The position numbers were made by a program, and so were the translations under genes. Below are positions 1 through 7,394 of a DNA stretch of 64,000 nt, piece by piece. The stretch's first letter is position 1. Every line of letters starts with the position of its first letter. The notes beneath the pieces were generated by a model, which saw nothing but the letters and a program-made list of their open reading frames with translations, did no database searches and was not told where the DNA came from. This stretch comes from Hyphomonadaceae bacterium UBA1849 (lineage in GTDB: Bacteria > Pseudomonadota > Alphaproteobacteria > Caulobacterales > Hyphomonadaceae): NCBI GenBank assembly GCA_002338565.1, contig DDIN01000008.1, forward strand, positions 1,612,403 to 1,676,402, in the 5' to 3' direction.

Positions 1-594
1 TGTGTTCTCTCGGCATTGCTCAAATGCCAACCAATCATAGCGAACAATTTGCGGAGCAGGTTGTGGAGCCGGAGCAGGCTGGTGGTAGACGACGGCTGGC
101 GCGGGCGGCGCTGCACACGGGTTTGGCGTGTAGCAAGGTGTCGCGGATGGCACGCTGCGCACATAAGTGCGGGTCGTCGTGGTTGTACGCGTTGGCGCGG
201 CGTGGTGGCTCGCGCAAGGATTTGGCGTGTAGCAGCCAGATGTTGTCGTCGTGTAGGTGCGCGTCGGTGCTGATGAATAGCTGTAAGAAGAGCTGGACGC
301 CGAAGAATAGCCGGAAGCATGACCGGACGAGTAGCTGTACGTCGCTGCGGGCGCAGGCTGAACGGTGTGGATAGAGTGCATGGACTGAATGTTGAGGTCG
401 CGCGTATTGGTGCCGCTGCCTTGGGAGTGGCCCCATCCATGCTCAGACTGGTGATAGCCGTGCCCATGCGGGGCAGGCGCAGGTTGCGGCGCTGGTGCCG
501 GATGGAAGTTCGGTCCCGGCTCGCCAGCCAGTGCAGGCAGGCTGACTGCAGTCATCGCAAGTACAGCAGAACAGATAATTTTTACAGCGCGCAT
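1..594 (-). CDS. Secreted Ser/Thr/Pro/His-rich protein, 3' end cut by window edge
   Basis: An open frame runs from ATG at 594 to the window edge without a stop (198 codons), so the C terminus is missing. The start follows a GGAGAGGG ribosome site. Residues 1-23 form a classic signal peptide (basic start, hydrophobic core, ALA-G end). The rest is low-complexity: Pro/Ala/His-rich, then Tyr/Ser/Thr-rich. It contains two copies of CYTPNPCA, each preceded by an RTY-plus-Thr/Arg segment, so the region is an internal repeat with paired cysteines. I do not recognise a family. The composition suggests an envelope or extracellular protein. Overlapping frames on both strands are weaker because they lack a ribosome site and signal peptide. 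Confidence 0.7.
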   Translation of the reverse strand, partial: MRAVKIICSAVLAMTAVSLPALAGEPGPNFHPAPAPQPAPAPHGHGYHQSEHGWGHSQGSGTNTRDLNIQSMHSIHTVQPAPAATYSYSSGHASGYSSASSSSYSYSSAPTRTYTTTTSGCYTPNPCASHHAAPTRTTTTTRTYVRSVPSATPCYTPNPCAAPPAPAVVYHQPAPAPQPAPQIVRYDWLAFEQCRENT

Positions 595-698
595 CAATTC
601 ACCCTCTCCAAAGTGTTAACAAGAAGTTACCACTGAAAGGGGAAGTTCAGCAACTTAAGAATCCAGTAGACGCACCTGACTGTTCGGGAAGGCGCGTT

Positions 699-2261
699 TT
701 AGGAGAAAAACGTCTCATAGAGAGACAGTCCGACCACGACGCTGATAATGATCGTGCCTGAGAGCACGATCAGGCTGGTCACCGGCTTTCGGATATAGCC
801 GGGCAGTCGCATGGATTTGCTCTGGCGGGCATGAGCGTCCTGCGCTTCCAGAACGCGGTCGACACGGTCCAGAATTTCCGGAAGCTGAACCGCGCGCTGG
901 GCAAGGCTTCGTAGTGCAATACCGGATTGCTTGGCAATGCCGGCAGGGCCGAACTCCTGACGTATCCATTCCTGAACGACAGGTTTGGCGGCGTCCCAGA
1001 TATTGTGGGTTGGGTCGAGTGTGCGCGCGACGCCTTCCACCTGCACCATGGTCTTTTGAAGGAGGACCAGTTCAGGGCGCAAATGCATACCGAATGTGTG
1101 GGTGAAGTCCAGAAGCTGGAGCAGAAGTTTGCCCATGGAGACTTCCTGCGCAGACTTGCCGTGGATCGGCTCGCCGACAGAGCGCAGCGCCTGCGCAAAA
1201 TCACCGACAGACCGGTCTGGCGGGACATATCCGGCTTCAAAATGCACTTCAGCCACGCGCTTATAATCCCGGCGGATAAAGCCATCCAGAATTTCAGCGA
1301 GGAAGCGGCGCTCGGCCATGCCGATGCGGCCAACAATGCCAAAGTCGATCAGATACAGCTCGCCGTCATCACCGAGGATCATATTGCCTTCGTGCATGTC
1401 CGCATGGAACACGCCATGGCCAATAGCGGCCTGAAGGAAGCCGCGTGTGACTTTGTTCGCAAGTTCGATGCGGTTGAATTCACGCTTTGCGAGGGCTTCG
1501 GTGTCGGTCAGGCTGGTGCCGGTGACCCAGTCGGTTGTGAGGACGGTTTTACCAGAACGCTCCCAGTCGACTTCTGGAACATGGAAAGAGCCGCCAGATT
1601 TGGCGGAGACTTCTGCAAACTCAGACGCGCCGCCTGCTTCAAGACGCAGGTCGAGCTCTTTTTCCATAGAGGTCGCGACCGTCTCAACGAAGGCAACCGG
1701 CTCCATGCGTCTGGAATTTCGGTCCACCGTTTCGATGGTACGGGCCGCGCGCTTCATGGCGCGAAGTTCGGTGAGGATCAGGCGTTCTACGTCAGGGCGG
1801 AGGATTTTGACCGCGCGCGTGCCGTCCGGTGTTTCCATCCGGTGGACCTGCGCGATGGACGCCGCAGCGATAGCAGGCCCGATTTCAGGAAAAAGACGTT
1901 TGGCTTCGTCCTCGCCAAATTCCAGATTGAGCTGTGTTCGCGCTTTCTCATCACCAAAAGGCGGAAGCTTGTCTTTCAGGCGGGAAAGGTCAGTCGTCGT
2001 TTCAACGCCGAATACATCCGGTCGCGTCGCAAGGAACTGGCCGAGCTTGATATAGGCGGGGCCAAGCGATTCCAGAGCAGCAGCGAGACGTTCGCCAGGG
2101 CGCCCTTTCGGTTTGCCGCCAGTGGCGCGCAGAAAGCCGCCGAATGCCTTGGCCGGAAGCGGCATGCGGCTGGCGTATTCTGCAGGCAGGATCACATCAT
2201 GACGTGCCAGCGTAACGCCCGCGCGCATGAGGCGCCAGTAATCTGCAATCGCGGAAAACAT
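699..2261 (-). CDS. ubiB: UbiB, ubiquinone biosynthesis accessory kinase-like protein
   Basis: This is a 520-residue member of the UbiB/ABC1/ADCK atypical kinase-like family, needed for ubiquinone synthesis at the inner membrane. Family marks are visible: KLGQ at 72-75 (the KxGQ motif), the alanine-rich loop AAAS at 132-135 that replaces the usual glycine-rich loop, HADMHEGN at 286-293 and DFG at 306-308. A hydrophobic C-terminal segment (about 492-515) should anchor it in the membrane. The ATG follows the ubiE stop codon directly, with no intervening base, so the two genes are translationally coupled. Length and motifs are normal for the family. Confidence 0.96.
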   Translation of the reverse strand: MFSAIADYWRLMRAGVTLARHDVILPAEYASRMPLPAKAFGGFLRATGGKPKGRPGERLAAALESLGPAYIKLGQFLATRPDVFGVETTTDLSRLKDKLPPFGDEKARTQLNLEFGEDEAKRLFPEIGPAIAAASIAQVHRMETPDGTRAVKILRPDVERLILTELRAMKRAARTIETVDRNSRRMEPVAFVETVATSMEKELDLRLEAGGASEFAEVSAKSGGSFHVPEVDWERSGKTVLTTDWVTGTSLTDTEALAKREFNRIELANKVTRGFLQAAIGHGVFHADMHEGNMILGDDGELYLIDFGIVGRIGMAERRFLAEILDGFIRRDYKRVAEVHFEAGYVPPDRSVGDFAQALRSVGEPIHGKSAQEVSMGKLLLQLLDFTHTFGMHLRPELVLLQKTMVQVEGVARTLDPTHNIWDAAKPVVQEWIRQEFGPAGIAKQSGIALRSLAQRAVQLPEILDRVDRVLEAQDAHARQSKSMRLPGYIRKPVTSLIVLSGTIIISVVVGLSLYETFFS

Positions 2262-3077
2262 CTAGACAGCCCAGCCGAAGTGAAGCGCCGCAATGCCGCC
2301 GGTGAAGTTCGTGCAGGACACATTACTGAAGCCTGCCTCTTCAATGCGGCGCAGGACTTCATCCTGTTTCGGGAAGCGGCGGATGGACTCGACAAGGTAT
2401 TGGTAAGACGGCGCATCGCCTGCCACCCAGTCGCCGAGCTTCGGGATCACATTGAAAGAATAAAGGTCGTAAGCCTCCTGCAGAGGTGTCGCCGTCATGT
2501 GAGAAAACTCAAGGCAGGCAAAGCGCCCGCCCGGCTTCAGCACACGGCGGAATTCGCGGAAGGCTTTATCAATGTCAGCGACATTACGAATGCCAAAGGA
2601 AATGGCGAGCGCGTCGACAGTATTATCTTCAAACGGCAGAGCCATCGCGTCGCCGCATACCCAGCTCATCTGATCAGCAACGCGGGCAACATCATCACGC
2701 TCGCGACCTGCGGCCAGCATGGCATCGTTGATATCGCAGACAATGGCATTAGCGCGGACGTGATGGCGGCCATGGCGCTCACCCTGCAGGCGGGCACGTT
2801 TCAGAAAGGCGAGGGACAGGTCGCCCGTGCCACCAGCGACATCAAGGAAGGTCTCGCCCGGTTGCGGGTTCAGCCTGTCCATTGTCATGGTTTTCCAGAC
2901 GCGGTGAACGCCGGCGGACATGAGATCGTTCATCAGATCATATTTACCCGCGACAGAGCGGAACACGCCTTTGACGCGCGAGACTTTTTCATCTGCGCTT
3001 ACGTCTTCAAAACCGAAAGAGACTTTCTCTTCAGCTGGCGCTTCAGTGTCGGCGGTGTTTTGGATCTGATCAGTCAT
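2262..3077 (-). CDS. ubiE: UbiE, demethylmenaquinol/2-polyprenyl-benzoquinol C-methyltransferase
   Basis: A 271-residue class I SAM-dependent methyltransferase that carries out the C-methylation step of ubiquinone (and, where present, menaquinone) synthesis. The SAM-binding motif DVAGGTGD lies at 79-86. The UbiE-specific SFGIRN block follows the acidic DAMALPF segment, then LKPGG, and the chain ends in the family-typical aromatic/basic tail region (FGWAV). The N-terminal 20 residues are acidic and poorly conserved. It is the first gene of the ubiE-ubiB pair; ubiB starts immediately after its TAG. A PIN-domain gene lies 60 bp upstream on the same strand. Confidence 0.96.
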   Translation of the reverse strand: MTDQIQNTADTEAPAEEKVSFGFEDVSADEKVSRVKGVFRSVAGKYDLMNDLMSAGVHRVWKTMTMDRLNPQPGETFLDVAGGTGDLSLAFLKRARLQGERHGRHHVRANAIVCDINDAMLAAGRERDDVARVADQMSWVCGDAMALPFEDNTVDALAISFGIRNVADIDKAFREFRRVLKPGGRFACLEFSHMTATPLQEAYDLYSFNVIPKLGDWVAGDAPSYQYLVESIRRFPKQDEVLRRIEEAGFSNVSCTNFTGGIAALHFGWAV

Positions 3078-3137
3078 GACTATCCTCTAAACCCGGTTGG
3101 CCATTGAGAAAAGCGCCAGATTGGCGCGGGTGGCATT

Positions 3138-3701
3138 TTAGGCTGCTAACGTTTTTGCCAATCGCTTGAGACCCACCTGTTTTAAACGGGCAAGACAGGC
3201 TGCTTCATCGAATACGCGGTTATCAATGATCTGGATGAGATTAGCCATGACGCGTTGCGCCGCATCAGGAGACTGTTTGGCCAGTTCTGTGAGGAAGTGA
3301 TCTGTATTAATGGCGCGTATGCCTGTGCCGGAGAGGGCCTTCTTCGGGAAGTCGCGCAGGTTTTCGGTCACAATGACAGACGCGCCTGCTGATAACGCGA
3401 GTTCTAGCACATGTTCATCATCAGGGTCCGGAAGGGGCGCTGGAAGTGTCATGGATTGAGGTTCCTGTAGCGCTTCAGGAAAGCTCTCGAGGATCAGGTC
3501 ACACATTGTCCCGGCATGCTGGGTGAGCGTCTCTTTATCCATGCCGCTTGCCTTGAGTGTTTTCGGGATAGCGCGCTGAGTTTCATCCAAAATTCGCGGT
3601 GACCAGACCGGCTCCAGAAGGCCTTCATGGGCAAACAGCAGCACCATGTGTCGCCTGATTGTGCCCGCCAGAATACAGGCGTCGATTACTGCACGGATCA
3701 T
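3138..3701 (-). CDS. PIN-domain protein, probable toxin ribonuclease
   Basis: A 187-residue PIN-domain protein. PIN domains are metal-dependent ribonucleases and commonly act as toxins of toxin-antitoxin pairs. The acidic active-site positions are visible: VIDACI at the N terminus (first Asp), ILDETQ near residue 40, the PDPDDEHVLELAL block (second acidic pair), and VTENLRDFP after a strand. This layout matches the longer PIN_3-like group seen in Rhodobacterales rather than short VapC. The ATG overlaps by 4 bp (ATGA) the stop of a 57-residue ORF on the same strand, the usual antitoxin-toxin order. No other antitoxin gene is adjacent. The toxin role is inferred. Confidence 0.85.
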   Translation of the reverse strand: MIRAVIDACILAGTIRRHMVLLFAHEGLLEPVWSPRILDETQRAIPKTLKASGMDKETLTQHAGTMCDLILESFPEALQEPQSMTLPAPLPDPDDEHVLELALSAGASVIVTENLRDFPKKALSGTGIRAINTDHFLTELAKQSPDAAQRVMANLIQIIDNRVFDEAACLARLKQVGLKRLAKTLAA

Positions 3702-3871
3702 TGCGAGCTTACTTTAAACCATGCTTTGATATCAAGTTGAATAATTTCATGAATCGCGTTTTGATTTATTTTTAGTTTTCGGTTGTTCGCGGTTGTTTCA
3801 GCGTGCTGCGGATCGGTTTTTTCTTGCTCAGCCTTTTCGGGGGGTAAAAGACTTTTATCATCTTTCTGCAT
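3698..3871 (-). CDS. Small protein overlapping the PIN gene, candidate antitoxin
   Basis: A 57-codon frame beginning MQKDDKSLLPPEKAEQEKTD and ending in KAWFKVSSQ. Its TGA overlaps the ATG of the PIN gene (ATGA), which implies coupled translation. The N-terminal half is charged and probably disordered; the C-terminal half (NAIHEIIQLDIKAWF) has the spacing of an amphipathic helix that could bind a partner. I do not recognise a family. Support comes from position, overlap and protein-like composition. No good Shine-Dalgarno sequence precedes the ATG. A TATAAT lies 4 bp upstream of it, so the transcript may be leaderless or the true start may lie elsewhere. Confidence 0.5.
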   Translation of the reverse strand: MQKDDKSLLPPEKAEQEKTDPQHAETTANNRKLKINQNAIHEIIQLDIKAWFKVSSQ

Positions 3872-3875
3872 CGGG

Positions 3876-3904
3876 ATTATATTGACTCCGGAATTAATCC
3901 AAAG
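3876..3904 (-). promoter_or_regulatory. Candidate promoter of the PIN pair
   Basis: On the minus strand a perfect TATAAT (3876-3881) lies 4 bp before the small ORF. Only weak -35 matches (TTGGAT or TTTGGA, spacers 15-16 bp) lie upstream. If used, transcription would begin at or within the start codon. Confidence 0.3.
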
Positions 3905-4008
3905 ATCATAAAGACATAATTTTTTGCAATTTGCTTTTTTGACTTACAAAATGTCTGATTTATTTTGATAATTTAGAACAGTTTAATTCAGTTTGGAAAC
4001 CTGAGGCC

Positions 4009-4548
4009 ATGAATATTTCGCACGATTTTGAAGCTGATAAGAAACTCGTATCACGTGATCCGGCAGGCTTTTTTGCGGAAATGCTGGGTGAACTGAGTCA
4101 GGTGCTTCAGGAAGCTGTGGGGCACGACGATGCAGAAGGCTTCACAACGATCATTGCGGCACGAATGGGTAACCGTATCAGCGCTGAATATTCTGCGTCA
4201 CAGGGTGCAGATGGACTTTCAGTGGAAGCGCTTGCGGCGGCGATGGTGCATTTGAAATCAAAGCTGGAAGGCGGATTCTCTATTGTCTCGGTCGATGACG
4301 AAAAGATTGTGCTTCGTAATTCCGCCTGCCCATTTGGTAAACATGTTGTAGGAAGACCGTCACTCTGCGCGATGACGTCAAACGTGTTTGGGCGCATGGC
4401 CGCCGATAGCAATGGTTATGCGGCAGTTGACCTCGAGAAGGCAATCGCCAGAGGTGATGCGGAATGTCTTGTTACGGTTCACCTTCAGCCTCAAAATATT
4501 TCTCAACATATGCGTGAATATATCTCTCGAGACGACACGGATGTTTGA
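4009..4548 (+). CDS. Methanogen-output-domain-1-like sensory protein
   Basis: A 179-residue soluble protein. The C-terminal half carries CPFG (Cys107), RPSLCAMTSNVFG (Cys120), GYAAVDLEKAIARGDAEC (Cys153) and a VTVHL strand. I associate this pattern with the methanogen output domain 1 family, found next to or fused with histidine kinases. The three conserved cysteines could bind a metal or cofactor, but that is not shown. Its end overlaps the start of the histidine kinase by 8 bp, so the two are co-expressed and probably work together. No response-regulator gene follows. The family assignment is from memory of motifs and is moderately secure. Confidence 0.6.
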   Translation: MNISHDFEADKKLVSRDPAGFFAEMLGELSQVLQEAVGHDDAEGFTTIIAARMGNRISAEYSASQGADGLSVEALAAAMVHLKSKLEGGFSIVSVDDEKIVLRNSACPFGKHVVGRPSLCAMTSNVFGRMAADSNGYAAVDLEKAIARGDAECLVTVHLQPQNISQHMREYISRDDTDV

Positions 4549-5641
4549 AGCAATATTTTACCGCGCACGTGAATCTTACCTCCTGATCAACGCGGACCGG
4601 CACATACTGGATGCAAATCGAGCTGCCTGCCGTTTTCTGAACACGTCACGTGAAGAACTGATAGGTATGTCCGCGGACAGCTTATTTTCCGATGCAGCAA
4701 TGTCAGCTCTTTGTAGCTCGGCAGCATTGATCGATTCCTGGACTCCCGCTTTTGGTGGGCGGCTAGCCAGAGAAGATCGTAGTATCGACCTGCGCGCGAT
4801 ACAACTTCACCCGAAGAGTGGGGCAAGAATGTTCGCAATTGAGGTGTCGCAGGAAACGTCTCAACGCGCGATTTTTCGAGAACTACGTCACGAGTTGAAT
4901 AAGGCCATTGAGACAGCGCGCCGTGAAAAACGGACTGTACGGGATCTGGCGTTCACCAATAGGAAACTGGATGCATTCGCGCACAGAGTGGCGCATGATA
5001 TTCGTGGGCCGTTGCGGAACATCAGAATGGCCATCGAGCTTGTCGGTGATATCAGCACCATTGAAGATGAAGAGCTTCGGTCCCGATTGGACCTCCTCGA
5101 GATTGCTGGATCCTCTGCGGCGTCTCTCGAACGTCTGACGGTTGGCTTGTTGAGCTATTCGCAGAACACTTCGCGCGCTGTCACCAAAGAAGAGACTGAT
5201 CTGACAATCGTCGTGGAGGGCGCTGCCCACTCGCTGGACCTTACCGACCATGACAGCTGGCTTTCGGTGAAATCACTTCCTGTCGTTATGGCCGATGAGA
5301 CTTTGCTGGAGGTCGTTTTCCAGAACCTCTTATCTAACGCTGTAAAATTTGCTTCTGCGGATCGTCCTCTGGCTGTTTCAATTGAAACGTCTGGTGTGGG
5401 GGATCATGCGGAGATTTATATCCGCGATAATGGTATCGGATTTTCGCCCGAGGCCCGAGAGAGGATTTTTGAATTGTTCAGTCGCGAGCATGCGGATCGG
5501 GAAGGCGCAGGCATCGGTCTAGCGACCTGCGCCGAGCTGATTGCGCAACATGGCTGGTCGATAGAAGCAAACAGCGCCTACGATGAGGGCGCTGAGTTCA
5601 AAATTATTATCCCATGGGACGATGTCACCAAACTGCGCTAA
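4541..5641 (+). CDS. PAS-domain sensor histidine kinase
   Basis: A soluble histidine kinase of 366 residues, read from the ATG at 4541. A longer frame upstream lies within the preceding gene and gives no sensible protein. Residues 1-105 form a PAS domain (MFEAIFYRARESYLLINADR opening), followed by a helical linker (about 108-145). The H-box AHDIRGPLRN contains His152, the phosphorylation site. The ATPase domain has an N-box (NLLSNAVKF, 262-270), DNGIG (296-300) and GAGIGL (322-327). No membrane segment is present, so the signal is cytoplasmic. It overlaps the upstream output-domain protein by 8 bp. The partner response regulator is not adjacent. Confidence 0.9.
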   Translation: MFEAIFYRARESYLLINADRHILDANRAACRFLNTSREELIGMSADSLFSDAAMSALCSSAALIDSWTPAFGGRLAREDRSIDLRAIQLHPKSGARMFAIEVSQETSQRAIFRELRHELNKAIETARREKRTVRDLAFTNRKLDAFAHRVAHDIRGPLRNIRMAIELVGDISTIEDEELRSRLDLLEIAGSSAASLERLTVGLLSYSQNTSRAVTKEETDLTIVVEGAAHSLDLTDHDSWLSVKSLPVVMADETLLEVVFQNLLSNAVKFASADRPLAVSIETSGVGDHAEIYIRDNGIGFSPEARERIFELFSREHADREGAGIGLATCAELIAQHGWSIEANSAYDEGAEFKIIIPWDDVTKLR

Positions 5642-5664
5642 CCAAAAAACCAGCGAGTTGATTG

Positions 5665-6969
5665 TTAGGGCCGACCCACGCTCGTATAGTCAAAGCCGCG
5701 CTTGGTCATGTCAGCTTTAGTGTAGATGTTGCGCAGGTCTACGACGACATTGCCGTTGAGAATGGATTTGGCGCGTTCCATATCGAGCGCGCGGAACTGG
5801 TCCCACTCTGTAATGATGACCATCGCGTCAGCGCCCTCCAGCGCGTGATACGGGCCATCGCAGAACATCACGTCTTTGAGCGAGTGGCTTGCCTCTTCCA
5901 TGCTCTCAGGGTCATAGGCGCGGACCTTTGCACCGGCTTCCTGAAGGGCGGGAATAATGTCGAGGCTTGGCGCATCGCGCATGTCATCCGTGTTCGGCTT
6001 GAAGGCGAGGCCCAGAATGCCGATCGTCTTGCCGGAGACATCACCGCCCATGGCGTCTATAATCTTCGTCGCCATGGCTTTCTTGCGGTTGGCATTCACT
6101 TCAACGACCGTGTCAACAATGCGCACCGGCGCGCCAACATCATTGGCCGTCTTGGAAAGCGCCAGCGTGTCTTTCGGGAAGCATGAACCGCCATAGCCAG
6201 GGCCAGCATTGAGGAACTTCTTCCCGATGCGGTTATCAAGCCCAATACCGCGGGAGACTTCCTGAACATTCGCGCCAACCTTCTCGCACAGGTCTGCAAT
6301 CTCGTTGATGAAGGTGATCTTCACCGCGAGGAAGGCGTTGGCTGCGTATTTGATCAGCTCGGATGTACGGCGGTTTGTGAAGAGGATTGGCGTCTCATTG
6401 AGGTAGAGCGGGCGGTAAAGCTCGGTCATTACCTCTTTGGCGCGCTCGTCATCTGTGCCGACGACAACGCGGTCTGGAACCTTGAAGTCTTTGATCGCAG
6501 CGCCTTCGCGGAGGAATTCAGGGTTGGAGACAACGGCAAAGTCAGCCTCAGGGTTGGTCTGCTTGATGATGGCTTCCACCTCATCACCCGTGCCAACCGG
6601 AACCGTCGATTTGTTGACGACCACTGTGTAGCCGTCCATCAGGCCGGCAATCTCTTCAGCTGCGCCATAGACGTATGACAGGTCTGCATGGCCATCACCG
6701 CGACGTGATGGCGTACCAACTGCGATGAACACAGCATCAGCGGTTTTGATCGCGTCAGTCGGGTCGGTCGTGAAAAAGAGGCGCTCTTCTTTGACGTTCT
6801 TCTCAACCAGCTGATCAAGGCCCGGTTCGAAGATCGGGATCTCACCCGCCTTCAGCTTGTCGATCTTGGAAGCATCCTTATCCACGCATGTCACAACATG
6901 CCCGAAATCTGCAAAACATGCGCCAGATACAAGGCCCACATAGCCCGTTCCGATCATTGTTACACGCAT
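5665..6969 (-). CDS. ugd: UDP-glucose 6-dehydrogenase
   Basis: A 434-residue enzyme oxidising UDP-glucose to UDP-glucuronate with two NAD+, supplying acidic sugars for surface polysaccharides. The N-terminal Rossmann motif GTGYVG (7-12) binds NAD. VGTPS and the NKSTVPVGTG segment are typical, and the catalytic cysteine is Cys263 in GGSCFPKDT. The C-terminal UDP-binding domain includes LGLAFKPNTDDMRDAPS. Length is standard. It is transcribed alone, tail-to-tail with the histidine kinase (23 bp between them). Function in envelope sugar synthesis fits with the phosphomannomutase and O-acyltransferase elsewhere in the window. Confidence 0.97.
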   Translation of the reverse strand: MRVTMIGTGYVGLVSGACFADFGHVVTCVDKDASKIDKLKAGEIPIFEPGLDQLVEKNVKEERLFFTTDPTDAIKTADAVFIAVGTPSRRGDGHADLSYVYGAAEEIAGLMDGYTVVVNKSTVPVGTGDEVEAIIKQTNPEADFAVVSNPEFLREGAAIKDFKVPDRVVVGTDDERAKEVMTELYRPLYLNETPILFTNRRTSELIKYAANAFLAVKITFINEIADLCEKVGANVQEVSRGIGLDNRIGKKFLNAGPGYGGSCFPKDTLALSKTANDVGAPVRIVDTVVEVNANRKKAMATKIIDAMGGDVSGKTIGILGLAFKPNTDDMRDAPSLDIIPALQEAGAKVRAYDPESMEEASHSLKDVMFCDGPYHALEGADAMVIITEWDQFRALDMERAKSILNGNVVVDLRNIYTKADMTKRGFDYTSVGRP

Positions 6970-7394
6970 TGGGATACTCCGTCTGGATGCGATGGCGTTC
7001 GGTGATATTGCACCGGAAATCTAATGGCGGAGGGGTGCGTTTTTTAGGCGCCAACGTCAAGTCCAAAGGGCATAAACACGGCGCGACAGATCGGCTGTGT
7101 GGTTTTCTCTACCCCGTCCGATGATCTGAAAGTCGTTACAAAACTAAAGTTCCCCTGAGAGTTGCTTTGAACATGTATAGCGGAGTCATAGTTGATTTCA
7201 GTATAAAATGACCCTTTTTCTGTATTAAGTGCTTCCATTTTTGGAAGCGGAAAAACGACCGTTCGTTTTTTGGTAATAAAAAAAGAGAGGCAAACTTGTT
7301 TTTACTTCGAAAACTAAACGCGGTTATTCATAATTAGAATATAATTTAATGATTACAGTGCCCTTCATATAATACGTGTGGAGTGTGAGGGGTT
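6970..7394. other. 425-bp AT-rich divergent intergenic region
   Basis: This stretch lies between the divergent ugd and chemoreceptor genes. It holds a doubtful 64-codon minus-strand frame (7044-7238) and, near the right end, a TATAAT (7368-7373) placed to drive the chemoreceptor with a roughly 15-base leader. No convincing -35 element is present. Nothing else is recognised. Confidence 0.5.
7044..7238 (-). CDS. Doubtful small hypothetical protein
   Basis: A 64-codon frame with protein-like composition (begins MEALNTEKGSFYTEINYDS). It could encode a small soluble protein, but it lacks a clear ribosome site and I recognise no family. It would be transcribed toward ugd. Confidence 0.25.
   Translation of the reverse strand: MEALNTEKGSFYTEINYDSAIHVQSNSQGNFSFVTTFRSSDGVEKTTQPICRAVFMPFGLDVGA

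Noticed and set aside
927..3107. A 726-codon open frame antisense to ubiB and ubiE
   Set aside because: It lies wholly opposite two clear conserved genes and has no recognisable domain; such long antisense frames are common in GC-rich DNA.
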